DNA from: Ignavibacteria bacterium
Lineage (GTDB): Bacteria > Bacteroidota > Ignavibacteria > Kapaibacteriales > UBA961
NCBI GenBank assembly: GCA_016720145.1
Contig: JADJXV010000007.1
Location: forward strand, 186,001 to 250,000
DNA length: 64,000 nucleotides
Reading direction: 5' to 3'
Made by a program: the position numbers and the translations under genes. Positions 26,415 to 35,088 of the stretch are shown in pieces; the first letter of the stretch is position 1; every line of letters starts with the position of its first letter. Below the pieces are notes generated by a model. It worked only from the letters and a program-made list of their open reading frames with translations, was not told the origin of the DNA and ran no database searches.

Positions 26415-27575
26415 ATGAACGACCCCAAAATCTACACAGGCTTCGCAACAAAAGCAATACATATCGGCCAAGAACCCGAGGCAACGACCGGCGCAGTGAC
26501 GGTGCCTCTCTTTCAGACCTCGACCTACGCGCAGGAAGAAATAGGTAAACACAAGGGTTTTGAATACGCCCGCACGCACAATCCGACACGTTTCGCGTGG
26601 GAGAAAAATCTCGCCGCGCTTGAGGGTGGCATCGCTGCCTTCGCCTTCGGAAGCGGTCTTGCAGCCGAAGATTCTTTGATGAAATTGCTTTCTTCCGGCG
26701 ACCATGTATTGTGCGCTGAAGATATGTACGGCGGTACATTTCGACTCTTCGATAAAATCTTAACTCGTTTTGGAATAACGTTTTCGTATGTGAATATGAC
26801 CGACCTGAATTCTGTGAAATCAGCCATGCAGCCGAATACAAAAATGATCTATACAGAGTCACCGACGAACCCGATGATGACGCTCACCGACCTCGCAGCT
26901 GTCGCAGAGATCGCTCATTCTCACAACGCTATGATGGTGGTTGACAATACCTTCGCAAGTCCGTATTTCCAGCAACCACTTGCACTTGGCGCAGATATCG
27001 TGATTCATTCAGCAACGAAATACCTCGGTGGGCACTCCGACCTCGTGAGTGGAATTGTCACGACTAATCATCAGGATATCGCCGATCAATTAAAATTCAT
27101 CCAAAATGCAGCAGGAGCCGTGCCGGGCCCGTTTGAATGCTGGCTGCTGCTCCGTTCGACCAAGACACTCGCCGTGCGCATGAAACAGCATGAGAAGAAT
27201 GCACTTGCTGTGGCGCGCTACTGTGAGAATCATCCAAAAGTGCAGAAGATATTCTATCCGGGCTTAGAGTCACATCCACAGCACGAGCTTGCAAAACGTC
27301 AGATGAAGGGTTTTGGCGGGATGATTTCCATCGAACTCGGTTCGCTCGAAAACGCGAAAAATTTCGCAAAAGCAATTCGCATCTTCACTCTTGCTGAGTC
27401 GCTTGGTGGTGTAGAGTCGCTTGTGTGCCATCCTGTGTCGATGACTCATGGAAGCATTCCCAAAGAAAAGCGCGACCAACTTGGAGTGACCGATGGTCTC
27501 GTGCGGCTCTCGTGTGGAATTGAAGACATCGAAGATTTGCTTGCGGATATTGAGCAAGCACTTGATAAGGTGTGA
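26415..27575 (+). CDS. Cystathionine gamma-synthase/lyase-type PLP enzyme
   Basis: 386-residue member of the Cys/Met metabolism PLP-dependent family (cystathionine gamma-synthase, gamma-lyase or beta-lyase). The opening FATKAIHIGQEPEATTGAV, the cofactor region VVDNTFASPYFQQP and the PLP-binding Lys in HSATKYLGGHSDLVSG are intact, as is the C-terminal LVRLSCGIEDIEDL. Which reaction it catalyses in the transsulfuration pathway cannot be told from sequence alone. No SAM or T-box riboswitch is apparent upstream. It stands alone, followed by a palindromic repeat. Confidence 0.93.
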   Translation: MNDPKIYTGFATKAIHIGQEPEATTGAVTVPLFQTSTYAQEEIGKHKGFEYARTHNPTRFAWEKNLAALEGGIAAFAFGSGLAAEDSLMKLLSSGDHVLCAEDMYGGTFRLFDKILTRFGITFSYVNMTDLNSVKSAMQPNTKMIYTESPTNPMMTLTDLAAVAEIAHSHNAMMVVDNTFASPYFQQPLALGADIVIHSATKYLGGHSDLVSGIVTTNHQDIADQLKFIQNAAGAVPGPFECWLLLRSTKTLAVRMKQHEKNALAVARYCENHPKVQKIFYPGLESHPQHELAKRQMKGFGGMISIELGSLENAKNFAKAIRIFTLAESLGGVESLVCHPVSMTHGSIPKEKRDQLGVTDGLVRLSCGIEDIEDLLADIEQALDKV

Positions 27576-27606
27576 GTTACTGGACAATTAGTCTATGACA
27601 CGAATC

Positions 27607-27707
27607 TGTCATTCTGAGTGAGTCTTCGAGCGAAGAATCGACGATTGCAGTACAGAAAAGCACGTCGGTAAAGCATGCGGCGATTCTTCGATTCTCTCAG
27701 AATGACA
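27607..27707. repeat. REP/MITE-like palindromic element
   Basis: About 101 bases with near-matching inverted ends: TGTCATTCTGAGTGAGTC at the left and, at the right, CTCAGAATGACA preceded by GATTCTTCGATT. Each arm carries GTCATTCTGAG and CGAAGAATCG, giving a stem of about 26 bases with a few mismatches. The GTCATTCTGAG...GAAGAATC string is a widespread bacterial intergenic repeat. It encodes no protein. Confidence 0.75.
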
Positions 27708-27759
27708 ACGAATAACACTCACAACTTTATTTATATTATGTAGTTATAGGAACCAATTC

Positions 27760-28656
27760 ATGACCTTCCCCGACGCTATCCGACAATTTCTTGACTATTG
27801 CGACTCTGAGCGGAGCTTTTCCGGGCTCACGACCGAGACGTATCGGATCGCGCTTGCGGACTTTATCGATTTTTTGCGCGAAGGGTTCGACGAGCTTCCC
27901 GAGGTGGAATCGATCCGCACCGAGGACATCCGTCCATTCTTAGGTTGGTTGCATGACAATGGGTTAGTCAAGAAATCACTAAAAGTCAAAATCGCTGCCG
28001 TGAAGTCATTTTTCCTGTTTCTAGCCAAGAAAAAGATAATTCTCAAGAATCCCGCTCTCTTAATTTCAATTCCCAAAAGCGAACAAAAGCTTCCGTCCTT
28101 CCTGCAGCATGAGGAAATTATGGCGTTTTTTTCGCAGTTTGACACGTCCACTCCTGAGGGTGCGCGCGACTCTGCCCTTGCCGAACTCCTCTATTCCTGC
28201 GGCCTGCGAATAAGCGAATGTCTGAATCTCCGTATTTCCGATATTGATACGCATGCTTTCACGGTAAAAGTCATGGGCAAGGGCCGCAAACAGCGCATTG
28301 TGCCGGTAGGTAAAGTGGCGATGGCGGCAATGGCGGCGTATCTCAATCAGCGCCATACATTTGTGACATCTGCATCAGAGAATTACGTGTTTTTGGGGAA
28401 GAAGGGAAGTAGAATGAATCCTGGCGTGGCGTACTCCATCATTCACAATGCGATGAGCAGTGTTACGGAGGCGACGCAGAAGAGTCCGCACATTCTCCGT
28501 CATTCTTTTGCCACGCACTTACTTGATAATGGCGCAGATATTTCGGCGGTGAGCGAGATGCTTGGTCACAGTTCGCTGAGTTCGACACAGATTTACACGC
28601 ATGTTTCGATCGAGCGATTGAAGAGTGCGTATAAGTCGGCGCATCCGAAGGCGTGA
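27760..28656 (+). CDS. Tyrosine recombinase of the XerC/XerD type
   Basis: 298-residue site-specific recombinase with the XerC/D layout: an N-terminal SAM-like core-binding domain (FLDYCDSERSFSGLTTETYR) and a C-terminal catalytic domain. The catalytic residues are visible as Arg in YSCGLRISE, Lys in MGKGRKQR, His/Arg in PHILRHSFATHLL, His in EMLGHSS, and Tyr in TQIYTHVS. The size and absence of extra domains point to chromosome dimer resolution rather than a phage integrase, but the mobile-element alternative is not excluded. XerC and XerD cannot be separated by eye. A terminator follows. Confidence 0.92.
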   Translation: MTFPDAIRQFLDYCDSERSFSGLTTETYRIALADFIDFLREGFDELPEVESIRTEDIRPFLGWLHDNGLVKKSLKVKIAAVKSFFLFLAKKKIILKNPALLISIPKSEQKLPSFLQHEEIMAFFSQFDTSTPEGARDSALAELLYSCGLRISECLNLRISDIDTHAFTVKVMGKGRKQRIVPVGKVAMAAMAAYLNQRHTFVTSASENYVFLGKKGSRMNPGVAYSIIHNAMSSVTEATQKSPHILRHSFATHLLDNGADISAVSEMLGHSSLSSTQIYTHVSIERLKSAYKSAHPKA

Positions 28657-28693
28657 AGTAGGGGATTACCATTCTATTAAGATATCTCAAAAC

Positions 28694-28725
28694 AAAAAGC
28701 CCACGATCCTCATCGCGGGCTTTTT
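28694..28725 (+). terminator. Intrinsic terminator after the Xer gene
   Basis: AAAAAGCCCACGAT (28694-28707) pairs, with one mismatch, with ATCGCGGGCTTTTT (28712-28725). It carries a T run and lies 38 bases past the stop codon. Confidence 0.85.
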
Positions 28726-28740
28726 CATTACTTCTCTATC

Positions 28741-29460
28741 CTCTAACGGCGCGGGGGGGGCGGCTCCCCCTCGCGGGGCCGCGGCCCCCCTTTTCCGTGG
28801 GGGAGAAGGGGGCTTTTGCCGGAGTCCCCCCCCCCCCCTGGTGGGCCCCCCCCCCCTTGCCCGCAGGGGGACAATTTGTAGGTTGGTTGGCCTTTGGTTT
28901 TCCCCCCCCCTCGCCCCGCTTGCCCGCACTATTCCCCCCGGCCCCCCCCCCCCCACACCCCCCCGGTGTTTGCGGACCCAGCGCGCTCTGGGCGGGGGGC
29001 TGCGGCGGGGTTTTGTTTGTTCTCCCTGTCTGGAGGGTTTTTTTTTTTTTTTTTTTTTTTCTCTTTTATTCCCTTGCCTTGGCCCTTGTTTTTGTTTCGG
29101 TCCTGGCCCCCGCCCCGCGCGGGCCACCCCCCCCGCCCCCCCCCCGGCCCGTACGGCCCCCCCCCCGCCGGCCGGGCGGCCGGGGGTGTTCGTAAGCTAT
29201 TGCCCCCGCAACCAACCCCCCGCCGCCCCCCGCACGGGGGACCGGCCCCCCCCCCCTTTGCCCACCCCCCCGGCCCGGCCGGGGGGAGGGAAGGGGATAA
29301 AAAATCCCCAAGGGGGCCTCCCCCCCCTGCCCCGGCCCCCCCTACCCCCCCCCCAAAACAAAAAGGGCCCCGGCCCGCCCGGGCCCCGCCCGGCCCCGGG
29401 CGGGGGACCTTCCCCCCCCCCCGCCCCCCCGCCCCCCCCATTGAGGGTTTTTAAGGAATT
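28741..29460. other. C/G homopolymer block, probable sequencing or assembly artefact
   Basis: About 720 bases made of long runs of C and G plus one run of 23 T residues (29038-29060), unlike anything else in the window. Frames are open on both strands only because C and G runs contain no stop codons; the translations are Pro/Gly/Ala-rich with no domain. The edges to normal sequence are abrupt. It looks like a low-quality fill across a difficult spot, next to a poor copy of the 51-bp repeat. I see no credible gene here. Confidence 0.75.
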
Positions 29461-29462
29461 TG

Positions 29463-29513
29463 GACTGCCATGGGTGACCGCCGGCTCCTGGCTTAGAATA
29501 TGCTAGACGGGGA
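29463..29513. repeat. Degraded third copy of the 51-bp repeat
   Basis: GACTGCCATGGGTGACCGC then CGGC differs from copy A at three of the first 24 bases, and the rest diverges strongly. It sits between the C/G homopolymer block and the transketolase gene. The divergence may be real or part of the same sequence problem. Confidence 0.5.
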
Positions 29514-29518
29514 ATCAA

Positions 29519-30526
29519 TTACCCCGCATACTGCTCTACATCACGTACTTTCCGGAAGCCGACCGAACCCTTATCACGGCGTTCGATAGCTTTCAGAGCG
29601 GAGGCGTAGATTTCTTTCCACGTGAGGCCGAATTTAATCATCAGTTCTTCCGGCTCGCCGCTGCCGCCAAAGCTGTCTTTGACGCCGACGAATTCAATCG
29701 GAACAGGCGAGTTTTTCGCTGTGACTTCGGCTACTGCACCGCCGAGACCGCCGTGTACTTGGTGTTCTTCGGCTGTGACAATTGCGCCGCATTCGCGGGC
29801 TGCCGTCACGGTCGTTTCTACATCGAATGGCTTGATGGACGGATTGTTGATCACTCGTGCCTGAATGCCACGTTTTGCCAGCTCTTGAGCAGCAATCATT
29901 GCTTCCCAAACCAATGCACCGCAAGCAATTAGAGCTACATCATTACCTTCACGGATAACGAGCGCTCTGCCAATTTGAAAAGGGGTGCTTTCGGTGGTAA
30001 AGAGTGGAACTGGTGAACGTCCAAAGCGGATATACGCCGGTCCGACCATTTCGCCCATTGCTACGGTCGCCTTGCGTGCTTCGAGGAAGTCGCAGGGAAC
30101 GAGCATGGTCATGTGGGGAAGTGTACGCAGGAACGCAACTTCTTCTAAAACCTGATGTGTAGCGCCGTCAGGTCCAACGCTGATCCCGGCATGACCGCCA
30201 CCGATTTTCACATTTGCTTCGTTGTAGTACACGGATATGCGGAGTTGGTCGGCATTACGAAGAGCGCAGAAGGCGCCGTAGCTTGCAAAGAAGGGTACTT
30301 TGCCGGAGAGTGCGAGACCTGTTGCGATGGTGGTCGCGTTTTGTTCGGCGATACCTATAGAAAAGAAGCGATCGGGGAATTTATCTTTGAACATTGATGT
30401 CATCACCGACCCTGTGATATCACCGCCGAGGACGACGACATTTTCGTTGCGTTCACCAAGGATTACGAGCGCTTCACCGAAGCCGTGTCGTGTGGGTTTT
30501 GAACCTAATAATGTATATTCTTGCAT
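29519..30526 (-). CDS. tkt: Transketolase, C-terminal (pyrimidine-binding) subunit
   Basis: 335-residue C-terminal half of a split transketolase, holding the pyrimidine-binding and C-terminal domains. Key blocks are GFGEALVILGERNENVV, the cofactor region RFFSIGIAEQNATTIATGLA with the catalytic Glu, and the C-terminal INNPSIKPFDVETTV. It needs the N-terminal subunit encoded at 31179-31961 to make a working enzyme of the pentose phosphate pathway. The two halves are normally adjacent; here a lipoprotein gene lies between them, with 25 bases to this start. Confidence 0.93.
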   Translation of the reverse strand: MQEYTLLGSKPTRHGFGEALVILGERNENVVVLGGDITGSVMTSMFKDKFPDRFFSIGIAEQNATTIATGLALSGKVPFFASYGAFCALRNADQLRISVYYNEANVKIGGGHAGISVGPDGATHQVLEEVAFLRTLPHMTMLVPCDFLEARKATVAMGEMVGPAYIRFGRSPVPLFTTESTPFQIGRALVIREGNDVALIACGALVWEAMIAAQELAKRGIQARVINNPSIKPFDVETTVTAARECGAIVTAEEHQVHGGLGGAVAEVTAKNSPVPIEFVGVKDSFGGSGEPEELMIKFGLTWKEIYASALKAIERRDKGSVGFRKVRDVEQYAG

Positions 30527-30551
30527 TGTACTTACTTATAATTATGATTGA

Positions 30552-31182
30552 TTATTTTGCTTTTTTCAATAGACCTTCAATATTCACTTTATCGAGTACG
30601 CGGGACAAATCTCCGTTTTTCTCGGTCATATTCTTGCCTTCGATTTCGATGCCGAAGCGTTTGGCGACAAGCACCGCAAGCATTCCGTTTTTAGTAGCAT
30701 CATTATACACTTTATAGCCAAAGCCATTCGGTAAATTGAGTTTTTCGACGGTCACTCCTACTTCAGTCGTTGGAATTTCATACGTACGGGCTGCCAGAAT
30801 TGCACTTCCTCCATAATCAGTAATCCCGACTGTAATGGTCGTACCATCCGAAAGTATATACTCGCCAAGTGTTTTCGACCAATTATATCCTTCTTTATTC
30901 ACTCTAGCTGTAGAGGATGATAATGTAGTCCCAAGGTCTGATGGAAGAAATCCAACTAAAGTCTTTCCGGGGTATGGGTTCTATTTTCTTCAACGTTAAC
31001 TCTAATAGTTCTTTACTTTTTACCTCAAGTGCTATTACAGATTTCGAAACTGAATCCTGCTCTGCATTTTTCACATCCGACTGCGGAGCTGGTTGCTCTT
31101 TTTGAGGGTCCACACATCCGGATACAAAGGAGCATGCGAAAACGAAAGCGATTGTAATTCCTATGGTTAGCGAATATTTCAC
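30552..31182 (-). pseudogene. Putative lipoprotein gene frameshifted at a C4 run
   Basis: One gene in two frames. The first part (from GTG at 31182) is a lipoprotein signal with the lipobox FVSGC and a Glu/Lys-rich segment. The second part ends at 30552. At the GGGG run 30969-30972 (CCCC on the coding strand), removing one base joins KKIEPIPGK to TLVGFLPSDLGTTLSSSTAR and continues to the end, giving about 209 residues. No family is recognised. The GTG overlaps the stop of the transketolase N-terminal gene as GTGA, so the two are translationally coupled. Real decay and a homopolymer error are both possible. Confidence 0.75.
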
Positions 31183-31961
31183 AGGACTAATTCCCCGAGG
31201 GCTTGTTCAGCTTGTTCTGCATTCGGTGGGTTTCCGTGCCATTTATAATTATCTTCCATAAACGACACTCCGCGTCCCATATAAGTTTTTGCTATAATTG
31301 CAGTTGGCTTGCCGGTGCCATTGGTGCTATTTGCGATGAATTTATCAAATGCTGCCATGATTTCGTCGAAATTATGACCATCAATGACGATTGTTTCAAA
31401 GCCAAATGCCACACATTTATCGACGATAGGATAGACATCCATCACTTCTTTAATGCGGCCGTCGATCTGACAGTCGTTGTTGTCAATTATCCAACAATAA
31501 TTATCTAACCCAAAGTGAGAAACAGACATAGCAGCTTCCCAAACTGAACCTTCCTGTAATTCACCGTCACCGGTCAACGTAAATACACGTCTGTCTGATT
31601 TGTCTAATAATTTATCACTCATAGCCATTCCGACGGCGATTGATATACCTTGTCCGAGCGAACCTGACGATGTTTCGATGCCGGGAAGCCCCATATCACG
31701 TCCGGGGTGACCTTGGAGTCGGGTGTTGTATTTCCGAAGCGTGGCGAGTTCGCTTTTGGGGAAGAACCCCGCGTTTGCCATCGCTGCGTACTGCACCGGA
31801 CACATGTGACCTGCGCTCAGTACGAATCGGTCGCGACCTTCCCAGTGAGGATTGTCTGCTTGGTGGCGCATCACGCCGCCCATATACAACGCTGCAAATA
31901 CATCAGCTATTCCAAGTGGACCGCCGCTGTGACCAGACTTTGCCAAGAGTAGCATTTTCAT
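31179..31961 (-). CDS. tkt: Transketolase, N-terminal (diphosphate-binding) subunit
   Basis: N-terminal half of a split transketolase, binding thiamine diphosphate and Mg. Motifs: KSGHSGGPLGIADVFAALYM, GLPGIETSSGSLGQGISIA, and TGDGELQEGSVWEA with NDCQIDG. The first in-frame ATG is at 31961, but this would cut off the usual N-terminal helix. The frame stays protein-like upstream (FENRRRTPQELTEIANEIRR, preceded by KKYSYKIDPGLNVEF) to the pepF stop at 32100-32102, with no ATG, GTG or TTG. A Shine-Dalgarno-like AGGTG (32092-32096, minus) lies just before it. The start codon is therefore either unusual or damaged. Confidence 0.88.
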   Translation of the reverse strand: MKMLLLAKSGHSGGPLGIADVFAALYMGGVMRHQADNPHWEGRDRFVLSAGHMCPVQYAAMANAGFFPKSELATLRKYNTRLQGHPGRDMGLPGIETSSGSLGQGISIAVGMAMSDKLLDKSDRRVFTLTGDGELQEGSVWEAAMSVSHFGLDNYCWIIDNNDCQIDGRIKEVMDVYPIVDKCVAFGFETIVIDGHNFDEIMAAFDKFIANSTNGTGKPTAIIAKTYMGRGVSFMEDNYKWHGNPPNAEQAEQALGELVL

Positions 31962-32099
31962 AATATCGCGACGGATTTCATTCGCAATTTCCGTGAGCTC
32001 TTGCGGTGTGCGCCGTCTGTTTTCAAAACTTATATCGCTAAATTCTACGTTCAGACCGGGGTCTATCTTGTAGGAGTACTTTTTTGTATTACACCTCAG

Positions 32100-33800
32100 T
32101 TAATTCTTCCAGCTATCCAACCATTGCTCTGCTTCTTCGATTATTCCATCCAAGCATTCCGGCTCAAACGGTGAGTGCATATTCCCGGCTTTTACGATTT
32201 CAAGAAATGTTTTGCTGCCGCCGATTTCACAGATTCTGATATAATCTTTAAGCGCTTCGTCCATATTTTTACGAGACTTACTCCAGATTTGCAGAGCGCA
32301 AATCTGAGCGAAGGCGTAGTCGATATAATAGAACGGCGAGGCGTAGATGTGTTTTTGGAATTGCCAGAGAGCGCCTTCTTCAGCGTATGGTAAGTCTTCG
32401 TAAATTCTCCATGGGAGGTATTTATGTTCCATTTCGTGCCATTTGCTTTTGCGGTCAGCCGGTGTCGCCGTTGGATTTTCATAGACCCAATGCTGGAATT
32501 CATCGACAGCGCAGCAATAGGGGAGGAACATCAACGAACGGAGCAAGTGGTAGAATTGGAATTTTGAGGTTTGGGCGCCGAAGAATTTATCCATCCAATT
32601 CCAGGTCAAATATTCCATTCCCATAGAGTGGATTTCACATGCTTCATACGTGGGGAAGATATAGTCAATTACCTTATTATTTCTGCTCTTATATGCCTGA
32701 AATGCATGTCCTGCTTCGTGTGTGAGCACTTCCACATCGTGCGTGGTACCGTTAAAATTAGAAAAGATAAACGGAACACCGTAGCTTGGGAAATTCGTGC
32801 AATAGCCGCCGACTGCTTTATTCGGACGGGTTACGAGATCCATTAATTCTCTATCTATCATCATATTAAAGAATTCTTCCGTTTGCGGGGAGAGTTCTGA
32901 ATACATCTGTTTTGCTTGTGCTACGATCCATTCGGGATTCCCTTGAGCAGTAGGATTACCTTCAGGAAAGTGGAGAATTTCATCATGAAAGCGTAATTCA
33001 TCGACACCTAAGCGGTCGGCTTGGATTTTACGTTGTTTGCTGATGAGCGGAACAATCTTTTCGTGCACATACTTACGAAAGCGTGCTACTTCTTCGGGCG
33101 AATACTCGTAGCGTCCCATTTCAAGATAGCGGAATTCGACGAAATTTTTGAATCCGAGCTCTTGAGCCATCTGATGACGCAGCTTTACCATATCATCATA
33201 AATCTGATCTAGGTCTTGTTTGTTGTCTTCCAAAAAGTTGAATTTGGCTTGTTGTGCTTTTTTGCGGGTGTCGCGGTTGGGGTCGAGTAATTTACGTTCA
33301 AGGCGGGAAAGGTTGAATGTTTCTCCATCGAGTTCGATTTCAGCGCTTGCCAGAATTCCATCATATTGCTTAGTGAGCTCAGCTTGCTTGATGAGCATTG
33401 GCTTGATTTCGTTTTTAAATGTTTTGACCGTTTGCTCGAGATTTTGGATAAAGAGCGAACCCCATTCTGCTTCAATTTCCTTTAAAAATTTCGACGCTAG
33501 TACAGTTTTAACAAAATTCTGACTCCATTCGGCGATTGTCGGTGAATTTTCATCCATGAATTTTCTCTCAGCTAACGCCCAATCATCCTTCACATTTAGC
33601 GTAAATCGTACATGAGCAATGCTTGTGTTGGTCGATAAGATTGTACGCAAAGCATTCCATTCTGCAATAATAGCATTTTGTGCTTGTGCAGTAGTCGCTG
33701 CAGCGAACCTTTCAATTAAATCTATGTGTTCACTTTTAAGCTTTTCTAAGTTAGGACGCTCGTACGGAAATTCAGAAAATTTCAAAGATTTGCTCGTCAT
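32100..33800 (-). CDS. pepF: M3-family oligoendopeptidase F
   Basis: 566-residue cytoplasmic zinc peptidase of family M3 (oligoendopeptidase F type), cutting short peptides. The HExxH motif is intact in VEVLTHEAGHAFQAY, with the third ligand region YEACEIHSMGMEYLTW. There is no signal peptide. It is the first gene of a minus-strand unit with the transketolase genes. A TAAATTTG -7 element lies upstream at 33862-33869. Its TAA is directly followed, in the same frame, by the presumed N-terminus of the transketolase subunit. Confidence 0.95.
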   Translation of the reverse strand: MTSKSLKFSEFPYERPNLEKLKSEHIDLIERFAAATTAQAQNAIIAEWNALRTILSTNTSIAHVRFTLNVKDDWALAERKFMDENSPTIAEWSQNFVKTVLASKFLKEIEAEWGSLFIQNLEQTVKTFKNEIKPMLIKQAELTKQYDGILASAEIELDGETFNLSRLERKLLDPNRDTRKKAQQAKFNFLEDNKQDLDQIYDDMVKLRHQMAQELGFKNFVEFRYLEMGRYEYSPEEVARFRKYVHEKIVPLISKQRKIQADRLGVDELRFHDEILHFPEGNPTAQGNPEWIVAQAKQMYSELSPQTEEFFNMMIDRELMDLVTRPNKAVGGYCTNFPSYGVPFIFSNFNGTTHDVEVLTHEAGHAFQAYKSRNNKVIDYIFPTYEACEIHSMGMEYLTWNWMDKFFGAQTSKFQFYHLLRSLMFLPYCCAVDEFQHWVYENPTATPADRKSKWHEMEHKYLPWRIYEDLPYAEEGALWQFQKHIYASPFYYIDYAFAQICALQIWSKSRKNMDEALKDYIRICEIGGSKTFLEIVKAGNMHSPFEPECLDGIIEEAEQWLDSWKN

Positions 33801-33861
33801 TATTGTATTTATAAAATTGAAAAATAACAGGTTAATTTATTTCTTTAATTTTGTGGAACTG

Positions 33862-33869
33862 CAAATTTA
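33862..33869 (-). promoter_or_regulatory. Putative -7 element upstream of pepF
   Basis: TAAATTTG on the minus strand, 61 bases upstream of the pepF ATG, in the AT-rich divergent gap to thiN. It is the same octamer as at 22287-22294. The -33 element is unclear. Confidence 0.4.
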
Positions 33870-34011
33870 GCAAAAGTTTAGGTTCTTTGGAAAGCGAAGG
33901 TGCTTTTCTTTACACTCAATTGCCGTTTTTTTTTAGAACTCTCCCATATTAAGAGGATAAATTATTTAGAAATTTGATGAATTTATTCTTTTCAATATAG
34001 CTCCTCATTTT

Positions 34012-34704
34012 ATGAATCCCTTTTCTCGACTACAATTCAGTATTTCGGGTTTTGACGCGTTAGTTTGCCTTGATGGAGTATTGCCGTTTCAACCTGAATT
34101 TTACGAACATTTCACGACAAATTCTATCATTGCAGCTGACGGTGCATCATTACAACTAAGGTCGTTGGGTGTTACACCCGGTTCAATTATTGGCGACCTT
34201 GACAGCTTTTACCTTTCAGCTTCTAATGAAGATTTCCCGAATTCATCAATTCTCTACAGTCCGGATCAGGAAACGAATGATTTCGAAAAATGTCTCGCGT
34301 ATTGTCTAAAGCTAGGAATTACATCCGTGTTAATTTGTGGGTTTCATGGTGGATTACTTGAACATTCCCTCAACAACTGGAGTGTGTTTATTCGATATTC
34401 GAAAATCATGGATTTATGTATTTATGAGTCCAACAGATATAGTATTCCGTTACACCAATCTATTGTATTTTCATCTAATTCACTTGAGATAATCTCTTTA
34501 ATTCCTCAGACTTCGGTGCGAGTTACGACCCAAGGTCTTCAATGGGAACTCTCGAATGAATGGCTATCGTTAGGGACTCGTGAAGGGGCTCGTAACCGAG
34601 CAATTGCTGAGGATATTTCTATCGAAATACACGAAGGTTCACTTCTATTTATTTGTGATGAGCGTTTTCCACAAAGACCGGTATTTACGCAGTCTATTAA
34701 TTGA
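34012..34704 (+). CDS. thiN: Thiamine diphosphokinase
   Basis: 230-residue thiamine pyrophosphokinase, making thiamine diphosphate from thiamine and ATP. Family signatures are AADGASLQLRSLG, IGDLDSF and QETNDFEKCLAYCLKLG, followed by the C-terminal beta domain (VTTQGLQWELSNEWLSLGTREGARN). No TPP riboswitch is seen upstream. It points towards the gene-free, origin-like gap at 34741-35060. The product would serve the transketolase and E1 enzymes in the same window. Confidence 0.9.
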   Translation: MNPFSRLQFSISGFDALVCLDGVLPFQPEFYEHFTTNSIIAADGASLQLRSLGVTPGSIIGDLDSFYLSASNEDFPNSSILYSPDQETNDFEKCLAYCLKLGITSVLICGFHGGLLEHSLNNWSVFIRYSKIMDLCIYESNRYSIPLHQSIVFSSNSLEIISLIPQTSVRVTTQGLQWELSNEWLSLGTREGARNRAIAEDISIEIHEGSLLFICDERFPQRPVFTQSIN

Positions 34705-34740
34705 AAGGTAAATAATCTCGCTTCACAATCTATGACAACA

Positions 34741-35060
34741 AATTAACTCTAGGCTTTTATCTTTACTATCTTCTATAAATTTAAAATATCTTTATGTAAG
34801 AATAGAATTAGGGTGTGGATAAGTGGAAAACTCAGTTGATAAGTATTTATAAGCTATTAATAGGGTGTAGGTTAGTAGATTATTACCATAAATAAATGGT
34901 GTGGAAATCAATGTTGAAAAAGTAATACTTATTAACTGCAGTGTGGATTATTGATTCCATTGTACACTTTTCAAGTTTTATATTCACATAATGAGAGTCG
35001 ATTTCCACTCAATTTGGGGATAAGTGTATAACGTGGTGGAAAACTATTTATTCATGTAAT
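34741..35060. other. Candidate replication origin (DnaA-box cluster)
   Basis: A gene-free AT-rich gap between convergent thiN and anmK. It has a perfect DnaA box TGTGGATAA (34814-34822), two single-mismatch boxes TGTGGATTA (34942-34950) and TGGGGATAA (35015-35023), and weaker ones TGTGGAAAT (34900-34908) and ATATTCACA (34980-34988). A very AT-rich segment (about 34755-34812) beside the perfect box could be the unwinding element. A parS site and mnmE/mnmG lie 7-9 kb away, which is common near origins. No dnaA gene is in the window, so this stays a candidate. Confidence 0.5.
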
Positions 35061-35088
35061 GCTTTTAGAGATAATACTATTAGACAAT

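Noticed and set aside
28625..29506. Long Pro/Gly/Ala-rich open frames on both strands
   Set aside because: They exist only because C and G homopolymers lack stop codons; the translations are compositionally extreme with no domain or start signal.
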